Shown: positions 18,617 through 29,350, numbered from the stretch's first letter. The stretch is DNA of 64,000 nucleotides from Sinomicrobium pectinilyticum (GCF_003725735.1 NZ_RJTM01000099.1:36732-100731); one strand, 5' to 3'. Notes: generated by a model from the sequence alone, not told the origin. Numbers and translations: made by a program.

Positions 18617-20200
18617 TTACCAACCGGTATTTTGTTGTAACACGCCATTGGACAGCGTAATCTGGTTGTTCGGTATTTGTTGTAATCCGCCGGTACTTTC
18701 CACATTCTGAGCGGAAATAACCTTGTTAGTCGCTACGCCTCCATTCAACAGGGAGGTATTCTCGGCCAGTTCTGCCGCTGCAGTACTTATCCCCTGGCGA
18801 AGCAGGTCCCAATACCTGATTCCTTCGAATGCAAATTCCAATTGCCGTTCCTTCAGAATGTTCTGTTGGTTCGCCGGGATAGCCGTGAAATTTTCTTGAT
18901 AGGCCCTCTGCCGTACCTGGTTAAAATACGCCTGGGCATTTGAACTGCCCAATTCTGCAGCCATCAACAGCACATCGGCATATCTCATGACAAAATAGTC
19001 CTGAAACTGGCCGATCTGGAAATTCTCTCCTCCTACCTCGTCGGTAACACTATTTCCATCTTCATCAATCATCGGGCTGTATTTTTTGTTATAATAACCT
19101 GTATATTCTCTGTGGCCATCTTGTTTGTCATAGGGGATCTCCTCTTCATCAATAGCAATGACACTGGCTTCCCGTCGAATATCATTCTCATTATAAGCAT
19201 TCCACAATTTCGGATTTACCGTTATCCCCCAACCTCGTCCGTAGGGATAATGATCATAGTCCCGCATACCAAACATCACCATCCAGTGATTGCCATCCGT
19301 GTTTCCGTCATAATCACTGGTATAAGTATGTTTTACGGAAAACACTACTTCCGGATTGTCTTCACCGGCATAATCTTCGACGGAGGCTGCCGGCCACAGC
19401 TTGGCAAAATCATCAACCAGACTGTGCCCGCTGTTGGCTATCACATCTTCCAGGTAAGCAAGGGCCTGGGTTTTATTCACCACTCCAACCAGGTCGGAAG
19501 CACTGTAGTAGCCTGTGTAATACAAAAATACCCTGGCAATCATAGCCTCGGCAGCCCATTTGGTAACCCTGCCGCTTTCTACCTCAGTATAAGGTTCAGC
19601 CGGAAGATTTTCCGCGGCAAAAACCAGGTCTTCGGCTATCAGCTTATACACCTCATCAGGAGCTGCCTGAGGGACATTTTCGGTAGTAGGTTCAATAATA
19701 AGCGGGATATGGCCCCAGAGGCGTACCATCTCAAAGTACAGGTGTGCCCTTATAAACCGGGCTTCCGATTCGTATTGTATTTTTATATCGGCATCATCGC
19801 CCCAATCAATACCGGCCATCTTCTGTATCAACACATTACATCGATATAGTGCCCGGTAATATTGTATCCAGTTATTTTCGTACAGGTTGGCATCGGCAGG
19901 CGACCGGGAAATATCAAATTCATCTACAGCCTGGAAGCCATATCCATCGGAATTACCCGTACCGCCAAAACAGTTATCCGAAAGTACTTCGCTTGCTACA
20001 GGGAAACTCAATCCGCCAATACCCCCGGAAGCGATCTGCATACCGTCATAGCACCCCACAAGCGCATAAGAAGCACTGGTGGGATTATCGTAAAAGTTCT
20101 CATCGGTACCCTCCTGCGGTTCTACATCCAAAAAGTCTTTTGAACAGGCTCCTAATGCCAAAATGCCAAGTATCAGTATATATTTCAAGGAATTTTTCAT
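18617..20200 (-). CDS. susD: SusD/RagB family outer-membrane glycan-binding lipoprotein
   Basis: 527 residues. Lipobox LGACS (Cys about 20) followed by KDFLDVEPQEGTDENFYDNP, the classic SusD start. TPR-like helices follow (for example RFIRAHLYFEMVRLWGHIPL, about 150-170) and the C-terminal block ILKERQLEFAFEGIRYWDL (about 450-470). SusD forms the lid over the SusC barrel and captures oligosaccharides. It is 13 bp after susC, so the two are translationally linked, and it is followed by the glycan-binding lipoprotein gene. The symbol indicates family, not proven starch specificity. Confidence 0.95.
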   Translation of the reverse strand: MKNSLKYILILGILALGACSKDFLDVEPQEGTDENFYDNPTSASYALVGCYDGMQIASGGIGGLSFPVASEVLSDNCFGGTGNSDGYGFQAVDEFDISRSPADANLYENNWIQYYRALYRCNVLIQKMAGIDWGDDADIKIQYESEARFIRAHLYFEMVRLWGHIPLIIEPTTENVPQAAPDEVYKLIAEDLVFAAENLPAEPYTEVESGRVTKWAAEAMIARVFLYYTGYYSASDLVGVVNKTQALAYLEDVIANSGHSLVDDFAKLWPAASVEDYAGEDNPEVVFSVKHTYTSDYDGNTDGNHWMVMFGMRDYDHYPYGRGWGITVNPKLWNAYNENDIRREASVIAIDEEEIPYDKQDGHREYTGYYNKKYSPMIDEDGNSVTDEVGGENFQIGQFQDYFVMRYADVLLMAAELGSSNAQAYFNQVRQRAYQENFTAIPANQQNILKERQLEFAFEGIRYWDLLRQGISTAAAELAENTSLLNGGVATNKVISAQNVESTGGLQQIPNNQITLSNGVLQQNTGW

Positions 20201-20213
20201 CTTTCAAAGTTTT

Positions 20214-23200
20214 TTAGAATTTAACATTTAATCCCATCATAAATGTCCTCGGCCTGGGATAATACCCGAGGTCTACGCCCGAGGAAAAATTATAATCGTC
20301 ATTCGAAATTCCATATCCGATCTCGGGGTCCATACCGTTATAATTGGTAAATGTGTAGAGGTTAAGTACAGAAGCGTAAACCCTGAACTGACTGGCAAAG
20401 AACTTTTTCTTCAACTTTAGTTTGGCTATATCAAAACCAACGGTCACGTTGCTGATCCTCAGAAAATCCCCGTCCTGTACATAGAGGTCGGAAAAGTTCA
20501 CCCAGTTCCTGTTGTCTTCGGTAACCCTCGGAACACTGTTGGACGAACCAGGGCCATGCCAGCGGTCCAGGATTGCCGTAGTGTAGTTAGCATACTGGCT
20601 GGACTGGTTCCGGTACGATTGTACGATCTGATTGCCCGCTACACCATTGGCCTGCAGGGAGAAATCGAAGGCTTTATAGTCTAAGGCAATGTTAAACCCG
20701 AAATTGAGATCGGGATTAGGGTCGCCGATGTTTATCTTGTCCATGTCGTTAATAACACCATCCCCGTTCTGGTCTACATAAATAACATCTCCCGGTTGTG
20801 CCGAAGGTTGTATTACGGTTCCGTTTGAGGTGTGGTTCAGCACGTCCTGTTCGGTTTGAAAGATCCCTGCGGTCTCGAGTCCCCAGAAATATCCCAGGGG
20901 ATACCCGCTTTGCGCACGGTAAAATTCTGACGAATTATCAAACAACTGATTGGTTTCACCGTGAATAATACCGTCTTCCGTGGGGATGTTACCCACGGAA
21001 TTTTTATTGTAAGCGCCGTTAACTCCTACCGTGAAATTCAGGGCATTAATATTACCGCGATAACTCAAGGCCAATTCTACCCCTTTGTTTACCACATCTC
21101 CGCCATTGATCCAGGGAGCATCGGCACCTGCCGTAGCGAGGATAGGAGGCTTGATCAGCCAGTCCTTGTTGGTCTTCTTGTACCAATCGAAATTAACCGT
21201 CAGGCTGTTGCGGAACAAGCGGGCATCAAAACCGATATCTATCTGCTCGGAAGCCTCCCATTTCAGGTCAGGATTGGCATATCTGCTCGGATAGGCTCCG
21301 GGCGACAAAACACCTTCTTCATTCCCAAAAATATAATTGGTATTGGCAAATGTTACAGGCGACAGGTATTGAAAGTTACCCGCGTTCTGGTTGCCCACCT
21401 GGCCCCAGCTTCCTCTCAGTTTAAAGAAATCCAGCCAGTTGGTATTGCCGAGGAATTCTTCTTCCGTAACAACCCATCCCGCCGAAACCGAGGGGAAATA
21501 ACCCCAGCGGTTATCCTGGTGGAACTGGGAGGAACCATCTGCCCTGAAGGTGGCATTTAAAAGGTATTTGTCTTTGTAAGTATAATTCAGCCTTCCGAAA
21601 TACGACATCCTTTTGTTGATGTTCCTCGGTCCGCCATTTAATGTTATCTGCGCACCATCGGTGTTCAGGGCATTGTCTAGCCATGCGCGCTTCAGATCGT
21701 CAAAAACCAGGTTTACATTGCTACCATACATATAGTTATCTTCATACTTAAATGAGGAAGTTCCCACCATAGCTTCGAAATTGTGGTTTTCCGCGATACT
21801 GAACTTATAGGTCAGGAGATTATCCCACAACAGGGAATGTCCTTTGCTCGTAGACTGGCTCGCCGTAGTATAGTTATTGAAATTATAAACGGATAATTGG
21901 TAGATGGGACTGAAGGCATGCCCTTCGTTAGCCGTATAATCGATTCCCAGGCTTGTCCGGAATTTGAGGTTTTTCAGCAATTCAAATTCCAGGTAAACAT
22001 TCCCTACAAGCTTTTGGCTGTTGTTCCTGTTCTGGTTTCCGTAAACCATAGAAGCATACGGATTCGATTGTCCGGCCAACCAGCCTTCGCTGTCATCGGA
22101 GGTATTGTAATAATTACCGTTTTCGTCGTAGAAAGGTACCAACGGGTTTGTATTGAATGCCCCTCTCAATGAATTATTGTATTGGTTACCAACACCCACT
22201 CCATTGTTTTTGATATAAGCGAAACTGAGGTTTTCCCCGAATGTCACCCTACCGTCGTAGAGTTTGTGTTCGGAATTGATCCTGAAGTTGTAACGTTCGT
22301 AATTGGAGAGGTCTCTTCCGCCGACAATACCTTCTTCGGAAGTATAGGAAAGTGATGATGAAAAGACGGAGTTCTCCGAGCCGCCGGAAACACCCAGGGT
22401 GTAATTCTGGGTTACGGCATTGTCTTTGAACATAGCGCCCATCCAATCGGTACCGCTTCCCATGGCATTGATATCACTATTGCTGAAATAAGGTAGTTTT
22501 CCTGAATTTACAGCGGCCTCATTGAGTATACTCGCATATTCCCTGGCATTGAGCATATCTATTTTATTAGCTACCTTCTGTACACCGTAATACTGGTCGA
22601 AAGTCATTTGCAGGTCTCCTTTTTTACCGCCTTTTGTAGTGACCAATACCACCCCGTTGGAAGCTTGTGAACCGTAAATAGCTGCCGAAGCTGCATCTTT
22701 TAAAATAGAGATCGATTCGATATCGGAATTGTTCAGGTACGAGATGTCTCCGGTCAATACACCATCCACTACATAAAGCGGCGCATTGCCTCCCGTGGAT
22801 CCCAATCCGCGGATGACCACATTCAAACCCGATCCCGGCTGCCCGGAAGTAGAAGTAATCTGGACCCCCGGAGTTTGCCCTTGCAGGGCTTGCAGTGCAT
22901 TGGTGGTACTCTGCTTTTGCAGTTGTTCACCACCTACCTGTATATTTGCACCGGTCACAAGGGCCTTTTTCTGTGTACCATAACCAATAACCACTACTTC
23001 GTCCAGAACGTCAACGTCTTCGCTCAACGCAACATCTATCACTGTCCTGTTATTTATGCTGATGGTTTGGGCAGTAAAACCGATATAGCTTACCCGCAGC
23101 GAAGCTTCGGGAGGCGCTGAAAGTTCAAAATTACCGTCAAAATCGGTAGTTACACCGGTATTGGTTCCGATAATGAATACACTCGCACCCGGTAGAGGCA

Positions 23201-23336
23201 TGTTATCCGTACTGGAAGTAACCGTCCCCCTTACCGTAATTTCCTGTGCAAAACCGAACCATGTGCAAGCAAGGATAAAAAACAGAGATGTGACACTGTT
23301 TTTCCCTAACTTCAGTTTGAGATTAGTTTTTGTCAT
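20214..23336 (-). CDS. susC: SusC/RagA family TonB-linked outer-membrane importer
   Basis: 1040 residues. A signal peptide ends near residue 30 (WFGFAQ). A CarboxypepD-like domain is at about 33-110 (VRGTVTSS...LPGASVF), the TonB-box region has DEVVVIGYGTQKK (about 113-125), and the plug carries ALQALQGQTPGVQITS and NVVIRGLGS. A 22-strand-type barrel ends PRTFMMGLNVKF. With SusD it imports the oligosaccharides released by GH12. It is the first gene of the catabolic operon, and the 397-bp gap before it faces the HTCS regulator gene, which probably activates it. The symbol marks the family only. Confidence 0.95.
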   Translation of the reverse strand: MTKTNLKLKLGKNSVTSLFFILACTWFGFAQEITVRGTVTSSTDNMPLPGASVFIIGTNTGVTTDFDGNFELSAPPEASLRVSYIGFTAQTISINNRTVIDVALSEDVDVLDEVVVIGYGTQKKALVTGANIQVGGEQLQKQSTTNALQALQGQTPGVQITSTSGQPGSGLNVVIRGLGSTGGNAPLYVVDGVLTGDISYLNNSDIESISILKDAASAAIYGSQASNGVVLVTTKGGKKGDLQMTFDQYYGVQKVANKIDMLNAREYASILNEAAVNSGKLPYFSNSDINAMGSGTDWMGAMFKDNAVTQNYTLGVSGGSENSVFSSSLSYTSEEGIVGGRDLSNYERYNFRINSEHKLYDGRVTFGENLSFAYIKNNGVGVGNQYNNSLRGAFNTNPLVPFYDENGNYYNTSDDSEGWLAGQSNPYASMVYGNQNRNNSQKLVGNVYLEFELLKNLKFRTSLGIDYTANEGHAFSPIYQLSVYNFNNYTTASQSTSKGHSLLWDNLLTYKFSIAENHNFEAMVGTSSFKYEDNYMYGSNVNLVFDDLKRAWLDNALNTDGAQITLNGGPRNINKRMSYFGRLNYTYKDKYLLNATFRADGSSQFHQDNRWGYFPSVSAGWVVTEEEFLGNTNWLDFFKLRGSWGQVGNQNAGNFQYLSPVTFANTNYIFGNEEGVLSPGAYPSRYANPDLKWEASEQIDIGFDARLFRNSLTVNFDWYKKTNKDWLIKPPILATAGADAPWINGGDVVNKGVELALSYRGNINALNFTVGVNGAYNKNSVGNIPTEDGIIHGETNQLFDNSSEFYRAQSGYPLGYFWGLETAGIFQTEQDVLNHTSNGTVIQPSAQPGDVIYVDQNGDGVINDMDKINIGDPNPDLNFGFNIALDYKAFDFSLQANGVAGNQIVQSYRNQSSQYANYTTAILDRWHGPGSSNSVPRVTEDNRNWVNFSDLYVQDGDFLRISNVTVGFDIAKLKLKKKFFASQFRVYASVLNLYTFTNYNGMDPEIGYGISNDDYNFSSGVDLGYYPRPRTFMMGLNVKF

Positions 23337-23733
23337 AAGTCTTTAGCTTGATTGATTGTTGATTTAATAATTGGTTTCTGTTTAAATTATTTAAAAACCA
23401 TTTTAAGCACTCATTAGATGAGTAATTGTCAATCGCAAAGTATGTGAGTTAAGGAAATAGGAGGTGCATCAAATCATCATAATGATAGATCATTTGTTTA
23501 CGGCCGGGGGTAAATAAAAGAATTCCGGATTGTGGATTGCAGTTACGGGAAAAGACTGTAACTATTTATTTAAGTGCAAATTACAGATTGGAAATATCGT
23601 AAATCAGGGCTGCCGGCTATCTGTCAGTACAACTACACAGCACCGGGGACCTTCTCTCCCGAGACGGAAGTATAACAAATTGCCCGTTGGTGGAATAAGT
23701 TCTGTTATCCCGCATGGAAAAGAGAGTATATCT
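23337..23733 (-). promoter_or_regulatory. susC upstream region with a candidate operator
   Basis: 397 bp between the HTCS gene end and susC. It should hold the PUL promoter. A short perfect inverted repeat, ACTCAT-TAG-ATGAGT (23409-23423), lies 73 bp before the susC start codon. It could be the binding site of the HTCS AraC-type domain, but I have no second copy to support this. No other gene or RNA is seen here. Confidence 0.35.
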
Positions 23734-26700
23734 CTATACTTCCTGATGGACTTCCTGTTGTTTGCTTATAAACTCCGAAGGCAGCATGTGGTATTCCTGC
23801 TTAAAATATTTGGAAAAGTATTTGGGATGATTAAAGCCTACGGTGAAAGCGACCTCGGCAATGGTCATCTGGCTTTTTTTCAATAATTCCGCTCCTCTCT
23901 CCAGACGTATTTTTCTGATAAATTCCAAAGGGGATTTTTCCAGTAAGGTTACCGTCTTGTTATAAAGATAGGTACGGCTCACAGCTAATTTTCCGGCTAG
24001 CTCCTCGACGGAAAACTCAGGATTACTCATATTGGCCTCGATGATTCTGACCGCATCCCGGATAAATTTATCGTCCATGGATACAAGCTCCACCTCGCTC
24101 GTCCGAATGGTTATTTTCTTTTCATATTCTTTCTGAAAGGATTTCCTCTGTTTTATGAGATTATTGACTCTGGAAAGCAACAGCTCAAAACTAAACGGTT
24201 TGGTCACATAATCGCTCGCACCTATTTTCAGTCCGTTTAACTGATGCCTTTCCGAATCCTGGGCGGTCAGTAATACAAAAGGAATGTGTTTGGTCCTGGA
24301 ATCCTTTCTCACTTTCTGGCAAAGTTCCACACCGTTCATTACGGGCATCATTACATCACTGACTATAAGATCGGGTAATACCGAAAGGGCCTTCTGCCAT
24401 CCTTCTTTACCGTTTTTCGCTACTTCCACCTGGAAATACGGGGAGAGGCCGTCCTTCAGGTAGAATAAAAAGTCCTCATTGTCCTCGATGATCAGAATCC
24501 TGGATTTCGGGGAACTGTCCACAGCGGGAAAGGGATCCGGGTATGCAATATCTTCGTGGTTACGGTACGGAACCACAGTTTCCGGGTCTTTGCAATCCAC
24601 ACCGGTAAGTTTACAGTTGGAATCGGCCTCCAGTTCCTGCAATGGCAGCTCTAAAATAAAGGCACTTCCTTTTCCTACTTCACTCTCCACACGGATCGTT
24701 CCACCGTGTATTTCAATAAACTCCTTGACTATGGACAGCCCTATCCCATTCCCCTGGTTTACCAGCGTTCCGGGGGTTTCGGACCTGTAAAAACGTTCGA
24801 ATATCATTTCCCTGTCTTCCGGTAAGATCCCTACACCATTATCCTTAACGGCGAGCACCATATTTTTGAATGGTTTCTGTAGTTCCGGATCATCCACTAT
24901 TTCCACTTCCACGACTACCTGTCCTTTTTCGGGGGTAAACTTAAAGGCATTCGACAACAGGTTAAATAATATTTTTTCCATTTTGTCCATATCAAAAGAC
25001 GCATGAAATTCTTTTCTCCCGGCATGGAAGCTGAGCTCTATTTGTTTGTTTTCGGAGATTACCTGGAAAGAATTGACGGATTGTTCTATGAATTTGATCA
25101 GGTTCCCCTGCGAAAGGCATAGATCCAGTGAATTATGCTCAATTTTCCTGAAATCCAATAACTGATTCACCATATTCAGCAAACGTTTCGCATTTCGGTG
25201 TATAAGTTCAAAGTGTTTATACTCGTCGCTGTTTTCCTGCGAATTTTTAAGAAGTTTTTCTACCGGCGACAATATCAGCGCTAGGGGTGTTTTAAACTCA
25301 TGGCTGATATTTGTCAGGAACCGGATTTTCATCAGATCCAAATTATGTAAATAATTGGCCTCCCGTCTTTCCTGGTCCAATTGAAAACGCAGTTTTTGTT
25401 TTTTCAGGGTCCTGTACCTGGAGGCATACAACAAACAGGCTATACATACAAAGTACAGGAAATAGGCAACGGGAGTTTTATAAAAAGGGGCCAGGACCGT
25501 GATTTCTATCGTGGCAAACCCGTCTTCCGGAGTCCACTTCAGATCATTGTTGGAAGCAAGCACCTTAAACCGGTACGTTCCGGGATCGAGGTTGGTATAA
25601 GTTACCCGTCTCATCTCCGAATTTCCTTCCTGCCATTCCTGGTCAAACCCTTCCAGTTTATATTTGTATTTATTTTTGGACGGATGAATAAAATTCAGCG
25701 CCGAAAATTCAATTGAAAAAAGATTTTCGTCGTGTTTAAGTGTAATGTTTTCGGTAACCAATACGGGCTTTTTCAGTAGCACCCGGCCATTGAGATACTG
25801 GTTCTGCCCCACAGGCTTGTTGAAAAGATAAAACGAGGTGAACACCACTTTCGGCACCTCGGTGTTCTGGCCAATATTTGAGGGATTAAAGATATTAAAC
25901 CCGTTAGCGCCGCCAATGATGATATCTCCGCTACCGGTTTTATAATAGGAATTAACATTGAATACATTTCCCTGGAGCCCGTCGCTTTGATCGTAATTCC
26001 GTACAAAAAACCTGCCTTCTTCCCAGCATTTTCTAACCATCTGGGAAAGTCCGAAAGAACTTGTGAGCCAGAGGTCTCCTTCATTATCTTCCATGATTCC
26101 CAGGATATCATTTCCAGGCAATCCGTCCTTACGGGAAAACGACAAAAAACCGTCCTCCTTTTCCCGGAACAAGTTCAATCCGTTATTCGTCCCTACCCAG
26201 ATGTTATCCCGGCTGTCTATATGAATGGACAGGACAGCATTGCTGTTTAGGGAATTGGGTTGTTGAGGGTTATGCTCATAATAGCGGGGTACGCCGCTTT
26301 CCGGGTTGAACACTACTATACCGTTCCCGGTCCCCACCCACAGATTACCATACTTGTCTTCGGTAATTGCCGAAATAAAATTACTGTGTAAAGGGTACAG
26401 GCCATTCTGATCTACGGAATGATGAAATATTCCCTGCTCCCTGTCAAACAGGTCCAACCCGCCGGTCAGTGTCCCCACCCAGAAATTTCCCCTGGAATCT
26501 TCGTACATCTTCCAGATATTATTATCATTTATCGATCCGGGGTCATCCGGATCGTGTTTGTAGTGCTGAAAGGTCTTGCCATCAAAACGGTTCAGCCCTC
26601 CCATATAAGTGCCTACCCATAAGGTGTTGGTCGCATCCAACAAAAGAGAGACGACTACATCACTGCTAAGGCTGTTGGGATTATTCGGGTCGTTTTTATA

Positions 26701-27912
26701 TTGCGTATATTCTCCCGTGGCCCTGTTCATATATATCAATCCTCCTCCGTTTGTCCCTATCCAAAGGTTCCCCTGCCGATCTTCAGTGAATGTGTTCACA
26801 TCGTCAAAAGGAATACTTTTCGGATCTGATGCCAGCTTCCTGTAGTGCGGAAAACGGATCAGGTTAGGGTGATAGAAATCCAATCCGCTTTTAAATGTTC
26901 CTGCCCAGATGATGCCTTCACGGTCTTTGTACAAAGAGGTAATACTATTATGAGAAAGACCGTTTCTGATCTCTTTATTCTGGGTGATGTAAGTCACCGA
27001 AAAACCGGATTTATCTATAATATTTATCCCTCCGTGGTCCGTACCCACCCATATCCTGCCTTTTTCCTCTTCCACTATACCATTGATCCGGTCGGAATTA
27101 AGCCTGGTTCCCGGGTGCTGTTTATGAAACACGGACAAGGTATTTTTATCCGCATCGTAAAACAACAGGCCATTGTCCCCGGTATAATAGATCCAGATAT
27201 CATCATCTCCGTCAACGAACAGTCGGAATGCCGGCTCGGCGCCTTCCGGCAGGTTGGTTATAGCCCGTACGGATTTTACCGTATTGGTCTTATGGTCTAT
27301 TTTCTTTATGGTACCTGACCCGTCTATAAACCACATATTACCTTTAGAGTCCGGTGATAAATTAGAAATATCGTGACTAACGGTACTTCCCTTCGCAGAC
27401 GGAACGATTACGGGTATAATTTTTTGGGTCCCGCCTTCCAGTTTTGTCAGCCCTCCCCGGTTATGAACAAACCAGTAATTACCATTTTTATCATTATAAA
27501 TACCGCGGATTTCAGGAAATCCCGGTATACCGAGTTGTTTGAGTATTTCACTTTGGTCATTGGTGAATTTTTCCGTTTCGGGATTTAAAATATTAATTCC
27601 CCAGGCAGTTTGCACCCATATATTACCTAAAGGATCCCCGAAAATATGCTTGATATCATTGCTCTTGAACACTGTGGAATCCATCTGGTCAAAACGAAAA
27701 ACCTTCATCTGGTAACCATCATAACGGTTGAGCCCCGAGGCCGTACCAATCCAGATAAAACCATTCTCGTCTTTATAAAAGCAATTAACAGATCCCGGCG
27801 TTAATCCTTTGTCCATATCAATATGGGAAAAACGCGGTTGGACAGGGAGCCTGCTTCCTGAAGAATTAAAGATGCAGGTAAACGCTATTATGAAAGCAAA
27901 CAGGTATTTCAA
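23734..27912 (-). CDS. Hybrid two-component system (HTCS) regulator of the PUL
   Basis: 1392 residues. A signal peptide is followed by a periplasmic double beta-propeller of Reg_prop repeats (about 30-690; repeated IWIGT/LWVGT blocks) and a Y_Y_Y domain (about 740-810). One membrane helix is at about 815-835. The HisKA H-box is FLTNISHEFKTPLALI (His about 873). HATPase motifs are NLLSNAFKFTP, DNGVGI and GNGIGLSIVKEF. A receiver domain has the phospho-acceptor Asp in VSDVMMPVMNG (about 1186), and an AraC-type helix-turn-helix fills the last 100 residues. By family it senses an oligosaccharide in the periplasm and activates the adjacent susC operon. All catalytic motifs look intact. Confidence 0.95.
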   Translation of the reverse strand: MKYLFAFIIAFTCIFNSSGSRLPVQPRFSHIDMDKGLTPGSVNCFYKDENGFIWIGTASGLNRYDGYQMKVFRFDQMDSTVFKSNDIKHIFGDPLGNIWVQTAWGINILNPETEKFTNDQSEILKQLGIPGFPEIRGIYNDKNGNYWFVHNRGGLTKLEGGTQKIIPVIVPSAKGSTVSHDISNLSPDSKGNMWFIDGSGTIKKIDHKTNTVKSVRAITNLPEGAEPAFRLFVDGDDDIWIYYTGDNGLLFYDADKNTLSVFHKQHPGTRLNSDRINGIVEEEKGRIWVGTDHGGINIIDKSGFSVTYITQNKEIRNGLSHNSITSLYKDREGIIWAGTFKSGLDFYHPNLIRFPHYRKLASDPKSIPFDDVNTFTEDRQGNLWIGTNGGGLIYMNRATGEYTQYKNDPNNPNSLSSDVVVSLLLDATNTLWVGTYMGGLNRFDGKTFQHYKHDPDDPGSINDNNIWKMYEDSRGNFWVGTLTGGLDLFDREQGIFHHSVDQNGLYPLHSNFISAITEDKYGNLWVGTGNGIVVFNPESGVPRYYEHNPQQPNSLNSNAVLSIHIDSRDNIWVGTNNGLNLFREKEDGFLSFSRKDGLPGNDILGIMEDNEGDLWLTSSFGLSQMVRKCWEEGRFFVRNYDQSDGLQGNVFNVNSYYKTGSGDIIIGGANGFNIFNPSNIGQNTEVPKVVFTSFYLFNKPVGQNQYLNGRVLLKKPVLVTENITLKHDENLFSIEFSALNFIHPSKNKYKYKLEGFDQEWQEGNSEMRRVTYTNLDPGTYRFKVLASNNDLKWTPEDGFATIEITVLAPFYKTPVAYFLYFVCIACLLYASRYRTLKKQKLRFQLDQERREANYLHNLDLMKIRFLTNISHEFKTPLALILSPVEKLLKNSQENSDEYKHFELIHRNAKRLLNMVNQLLDFRKIEHNSLDLCLSQGNLIKFIEQSVNSFQVISENKQIELSFHAGRKEFHASFDMDKMEKILFNLLSNAFKFTPEKGQVVVEVEIVDDPELQKPFKNMVLAVKDNGVGILPEDREMIFERFYRSETPGTLVNQGNGIGLSIVKEFIEIHGGTIRVESEVGKGSAFILELPLQELEADSNCKLTGVDCKDPETVVPYRNHEDIAYPDPFPAVDSSPKSRILIIEDNEDFLFYLKDGLSPYFQVEVAKNGKEGWQKALSVLPDLIVSDVMMPVMNGVELCQKVRKDSRTKHIPFVLLTAQDSERHQLNGLKIGASDYVTKPFSFELLLSRVNNLIKQRKSFQKEYEKKITIRTSEVELVSMDDKFIRDAVRIIEANMSNPEFSVEELAGKLAVSRTYLYNKTVTLLEKSPLEFIRKIRLERGAELLKKSQMTIAEVAFTVGFNHPKYFSKYFKQEYHMLPSEFISKQQEVHQEV

Positions 27913-28128
27913 AATATAATCGGATTAGACTGTCAATCAGTTGACATTATATAACTTCATTTCTGGTTATACCGGTTTTTCACTGTTTATAAAAGCGGGA
28001 AAAATGGGTATAACTATTCTTTGCCTGACTGTAATCCATATAAAAAACAATAGATCTTATTCTTATTATGTTACAAACCAAAGGCTGTTTATTGCGATCG
28101 CCTCCGGTCGTTTTCGTTTCCTTATTAC

Positions 28129-29217
28129 TTAATTGTCCGGAAACCCCGGAGCGGCCTTTACCTCTTCTATCTGCAGGGTATGTCTTGCACTATGCGCGGC
28201 CACAAACAACAAAGATTGGTAGCCGTCCACTTTCCCAAAGGGAAATTCAATGACATGATCGCGAAGGTCTTCCACAGAAACATTTCCTATATATTCCAGA
28301 ACAGCTTTACGGCCGGTTGTCAGGTCGCGGAGAGCTGTTTCCGGATCAGTATATTTACCTTTTCCCTGGAGCTCTGCCGGGGCTTCTGCCTTCTGGCTCC
28401 GGTCTGTAATTGCTGCAATAAGTCCTTCATCGGTAAATTTCACTTCGCCCTTTTCCTCCGGGTTGGCAGGGCCTTCCAAATTTTTCAGGGCCATATTGAA
28501 CAGCATACTTTCTGTAGTGACAATATGCTCTAAACACTGGCTTACGGACCATTTGTCCTTTGCAGGCTTAAACTGTAACTGTGCCTCACTCAAACCGGCC
28601 ACGCTTTCCGCGAGATTATCCGCGGTTTGCTTAAAATAATCGAATAAAAATTCCCTGCTGCCGGCGGCTATTGTTTTCCGGGATTCCAGAATTTCTTTTA
28701 AATTGTTCAAACCGGTCTGCAGGTCGTCACCGATTATTTTCTCAAAATCCATGAATACCATCATCAGGTTCATCGGGTAATTCATGTGCCCTTCAAATCC
28801 CCATGTTACCTTGGTCTCATTTTCTGAAATGGCTTCGGTGGTCATGTATGCCGGTGAAACGGATTCGAACGGTTTAAAAAAACGGAGTTCGAAATCTATT
28901 CTTTCCCCCTCTGTTATTTTTTTAATCTCCTGTTCGCCCGATCCTACATCTTCTTTACTGCTGTTCCAGGCAGAAACAAATCCTTCCGTGCCATCTGTCC
29001 CGCGATACGTTTTTTCCATATCGGGGTCTATCATTGCCCATTTACTGTAATTATTCTGATTTTTAAGATATTTCACATAATCAAAAACTTCCTTTTTCGG
29101 TTTATGGATCGTAATATCCCGCTCTACCGTATACTCTTTTTTTACAAACAATGCCGCAATCAGTGGAATGGCAATTATAATCCCTAGGACTATAAGTATC
29201 CGCTTAAGTATTTTCAT
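28129..29217 (-). CDS. SRPBCC (polyketide cyclase/AHSA1-like) and DinB domain fusion
   Basis: 362 residues from the ATG at 29217 (an ATG nine codons earlier is possible). An N-terminal membrane helix (about 4-25) is followed by an SRPBCC domain (about 30-175, starting YTVERDITIHKPKKEVFDYV) and a DinB four-helix domain (about 195-350). Putative DinB metal ligands are the His in QCLEHIV and those in AHSARHTLQ. SRPBCC proteins bind hydrophobic ligands and DinB-like proteins are metal-dependent thiol transferases or hydrolases, but the function here is unknown. It stands alone between the PUL regulator and the gliding operon, with a strong hairpin and T tract about 140 bp upstream. Confidence 0.75.
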   Translation of the reverse strand: MKILKRILIVLGIIIAIPLIAALFVKKEYTVERDITIHKPKKEVFDYVKYLKNQNNYSKWAMIDPDMEKTYRGTDGTEGFVSAWNSSKEDVGSGEQEIKKITEGERIDFELRFFKPFESVSPAYMTTEAISENETKVTWGFEGHMNYPMNLMMVFMDFEKIIGDDLQTGLNNLKEILESRKTIAAGSREFLFDYFKQTADNLAESVAGLSEAQLQFKPAKDKWSVSQCLEHIVTTESMLFNMALKNLEGPANPEEKGEVKFTDEGLIAAITDRSQKAEAPAELQGKGKYTDPETALRDLTTGRKAVLEYIGNVSVEDLRDHVIEFPFGKVDGYQSLLFVAAHSARHTLQIEEVKAAPGFPDN

Positions 29218-29350
29218 ATTTCTCTTCTTTTGGTGGATTATCAAATTTAATGATTTTTTAATTTGATATTTTAACTTTTTCTTAGTATTTTTTTAAGAAT
29301 TGAAAACTGTACTAATTATCATACTGTGAGAAGTTGCACTGTGTTTCTAA

